Positions 62,857 through 64,000 of a stretch of 64,000 nt of DNA are shown here, in pieces. How positions within the stretch are numbered: position 1 is the first letter of the stretch; each line of letters begins with the position of its first letter. Under the pieces are notes generated by a model. It had not been told where the DNA came from. It saw only the letters and a list, made by a program, of their open reading frames with translations, and did no database searches. Origin of the DNA: Verrucomicrobium sp. GAS474 (GTDB lineage Bacteria > Verrucomicrobiota > Verrucomicrobiia > Methylacidiphilales > GAS474); NCBI RefSeq assembly GCF_900105685.1, contig NZ_LT629781.1, positions 1,984,001 to 2,048,000 on the forward strand, in the 5' to 3' direction. Both the position numbers and the translations under genes were made by a program.

Positions 62857-64000
62857 GAGGAAGGTTCGGCGGCGTTCAATCCGGTGCAATCGAACGGGGA
62901 GACGTTCTTGAGGAGGAAGGCGGGCCGCTTTTCCCCCTCGGCGGGAAGAATCGAGACGCGCGAGAACGCCAACCCTTCGATGTGTCGGCAGTAGAGGCCG
63001 TAGGAAGGAAGCTGTCTCCATACGGCGCTCGGGGGGAATTCCGTTTCCATTTCGGGCAGCTCGGCGAGAATGGCGGAGGAATCGACGGTCTCGTGCATCT
63101 GGATATCGACGTTCTTCAGGACGACGTTTTTGAGGGGCCGCTCTTTCAGGCCCATGAGGAGGCAGTTGCCGTGGGCGCGTTCGACGCGGACATTCTCGAA
63201 GACGATGTCCTCGATCCTGCCCGGTGTCTTCGTCTCCTGCTCCCGCCCCGCATTGGCCAGCCGGACCTGGATCGGGCCGAGGGAATCGGAGATGACGACG
63301 TCCCGGATCAGGACATTGCGGAGCGTGCCGCCGTCGACGATGCTCAGGCCGATCCCCGTCAGGGTCCACCATTTTCCGGCCTGCTCGATCGACGAATCGG
63401 CGAGGACGATGTTCTCGAAGTCGTCCTTCGTCTCGGTGCCGACGGTGAAACCATGGGTGGTCGAACGCAGGCGGCAGCCGCGCACGGTGATGTTGCGGGA
63501 GGGACGCCGCAGGCCCCAGGTGTTGGTATTCTTGAGGGCGATGGCGTCGTCTCCGGTGAAGATGTCGCAGTTCTCGACCAGGACGTCCCGGCAGGCGTCG
63601 AGGTCGATGCCGTCCGTATTGCTGCCGTGGAGCTCGCCGCGCAGGACGATGTCCCGGATCTCGACGGAGTCGCAGGCCAGGAGGTGGACCGTCCAAGCGG
63701 GGGAATTGCGGAGATGGACGCCCTCGATACGGACTTCCCTGCAATCGGCAAAAAGCACGAGGGCGCGGGGACGCGGGAGCGCCTGATACTCGAATCCTGG
63801 GATCCAGAGCGAGAGGGGCTTGCGGGCCTCGGCCCAGTCGGGCGCCGGAGTGCATTTCCGCCAGAACGCCTGGCCGCTCCCGTCGATGGTCCCTTCCCCC
63901 GTCAGAGCGATTCTTTCGGCCTTCTCCGCAAAGATCAGAGCAGTGGCCTCGCCTCCGTTGATTCGGGCGCCGAGGTGTCCTTCGCGCCGGAGGTAGTCCT
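62853..64000 (-). CDS. GH28 polygalacturonase-family protein (N-terminus beyond window)
   Basis: At least 381 residues; the frame stays open to the right edge, so the N-terminus is missing. The reading from the edge includes ALIFAEKAERIALTGEGTID, the usual entry to a GH28 beta-helix, then GSNTDGIDLDACRDV, FTGDDAIALKN and THGFTVGTE. These supply the three catalytic Asp residues and the GH28 His, so it is probably active, unlike the GH28-like protein at 29761. The family hydrolyses alpha-galacturonide links in pectin or rhamnogalacturonan. No signal peptide can be judged. It converges on the SGNH gene with overlapping stops. Confidence 0.9.
   Translation of the reverse strand, partial: DYLRREGHLGARINGGEATALIFAEKAERIALTGEGTIDGSGQAFWRKCTPAPDWAEARKPLSLWIPGFEYQALPRPRALVLFADCREVRIEGVHLRNSPAWTVHLLACDSVEIRDIVLRGELHGSNTDGIDLDACRDVLVENCDIFTGDDAIALKNTNTWGLRRPSRNITVRGCRLRSTTHGFTVGTETKDDFENIVLADSSIEQAGKWWTLTGIGLSIVDGGTLRNVLIRDVVISDSLGPIQVRLANAGREQETKTPGRIEDIVFENVRVERAHGNCLLMGLKERPLKNVVLKNVDIQMHETVDSSAILAELPEMETEFPPSAVWRQLPSYGLYCRHIEGLAFSRVSILPAEGEKRPAFLLKNVSPFDCTGLNAAEPSS

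Overview
The window is about 66% G+C, gene dense, and reads as a chromosomal segment of a member of the Verrucomicrobiota. The phylum call rests on a pseudopilin/large-membrane-anchored gene trio matching the 'Verru_Chthon cassette' described from Verrucomicrobium and Chthoniobacter, many secreted SGNH esterases and beta-propeller proteins, lpxD (so an LPS-bearing diderm), a TonB-dependent receptor, and weak or absent Shine-Dalgarno sequences. Class or genus cannot be fixed from the sequence alone. No rRNA, tRNA, CRISPR array, transposase or phage gene was recognised.

Layout. (1) 286-7336, minus strand: FAD oxidoreductase, SGNH hydrolase, YihY/BrkB membrane protein, MscS channel, FAD/Rieske oxidoreductase and a DUF892 ferritin-like protein, which looks like an envelope/osmotic-stress neighbourhood. 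(2) 7599-12680: glycogen/maltodextrin metabolism (glgX, 4-alpha-glucanotransferase) and a Gfo/Idh/MocA dehydrogenase. (3) 12978-29620, all plus strand: a polysaccharide-related island with two paralogous secreted Asp-box propeller proteins, the three-gene pseudopilin cassette, a secreted unknown, SGNH esterase, DUF4380-like protein, MFS transporter, sialate-O-acetylesterase-like enzyme and a zinc-less alcohol-dehydrogenase-like enzyme. (4) 29761-35743: a GH28-like enzyme, a chimeric GntR/LacI regulator with an extra C-terminal beta-sandwich-like domain, and a GH78-like rhamnosidase, suggesting pectin/rhamnogalacturonan use. (5) 35828-41404: fatty acid desaturase, lpxD, a sodium/solute symporter, and DUF1003 and DUF4142 proteins. 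(6) 41814-49469: a three-gene phosphorelay headed by a 1933-residue soluble hybrid kinase with an 11-unit HAMP array, seven units of which are near-identical 276-bp tandem repeats. (7) 50711-64000: TonB-dependent receptor, GH36 alpha-galactosidase, and a tight minus-strand operon (GH26-like mannanase, polysaccharide deacetylase, GH3, symporter) divergent from a secreted SGNH esterase; the set fits an acetylated galactomannan-type substrate. A GH28 gene runs off the right edge.

Regulation. Several intergenic regions carry strong inverted or direct repeats. The most striking is a composite double palindrome midway between the divergent GH26 operon and SGNH esterase (61768-61806). Three convergent gene junctions (1-285, 37938-38212, 55217-55469) are filled with 250-275 bp of non-coding, hairpin-rich sequence that shares conserved blocks between copies.
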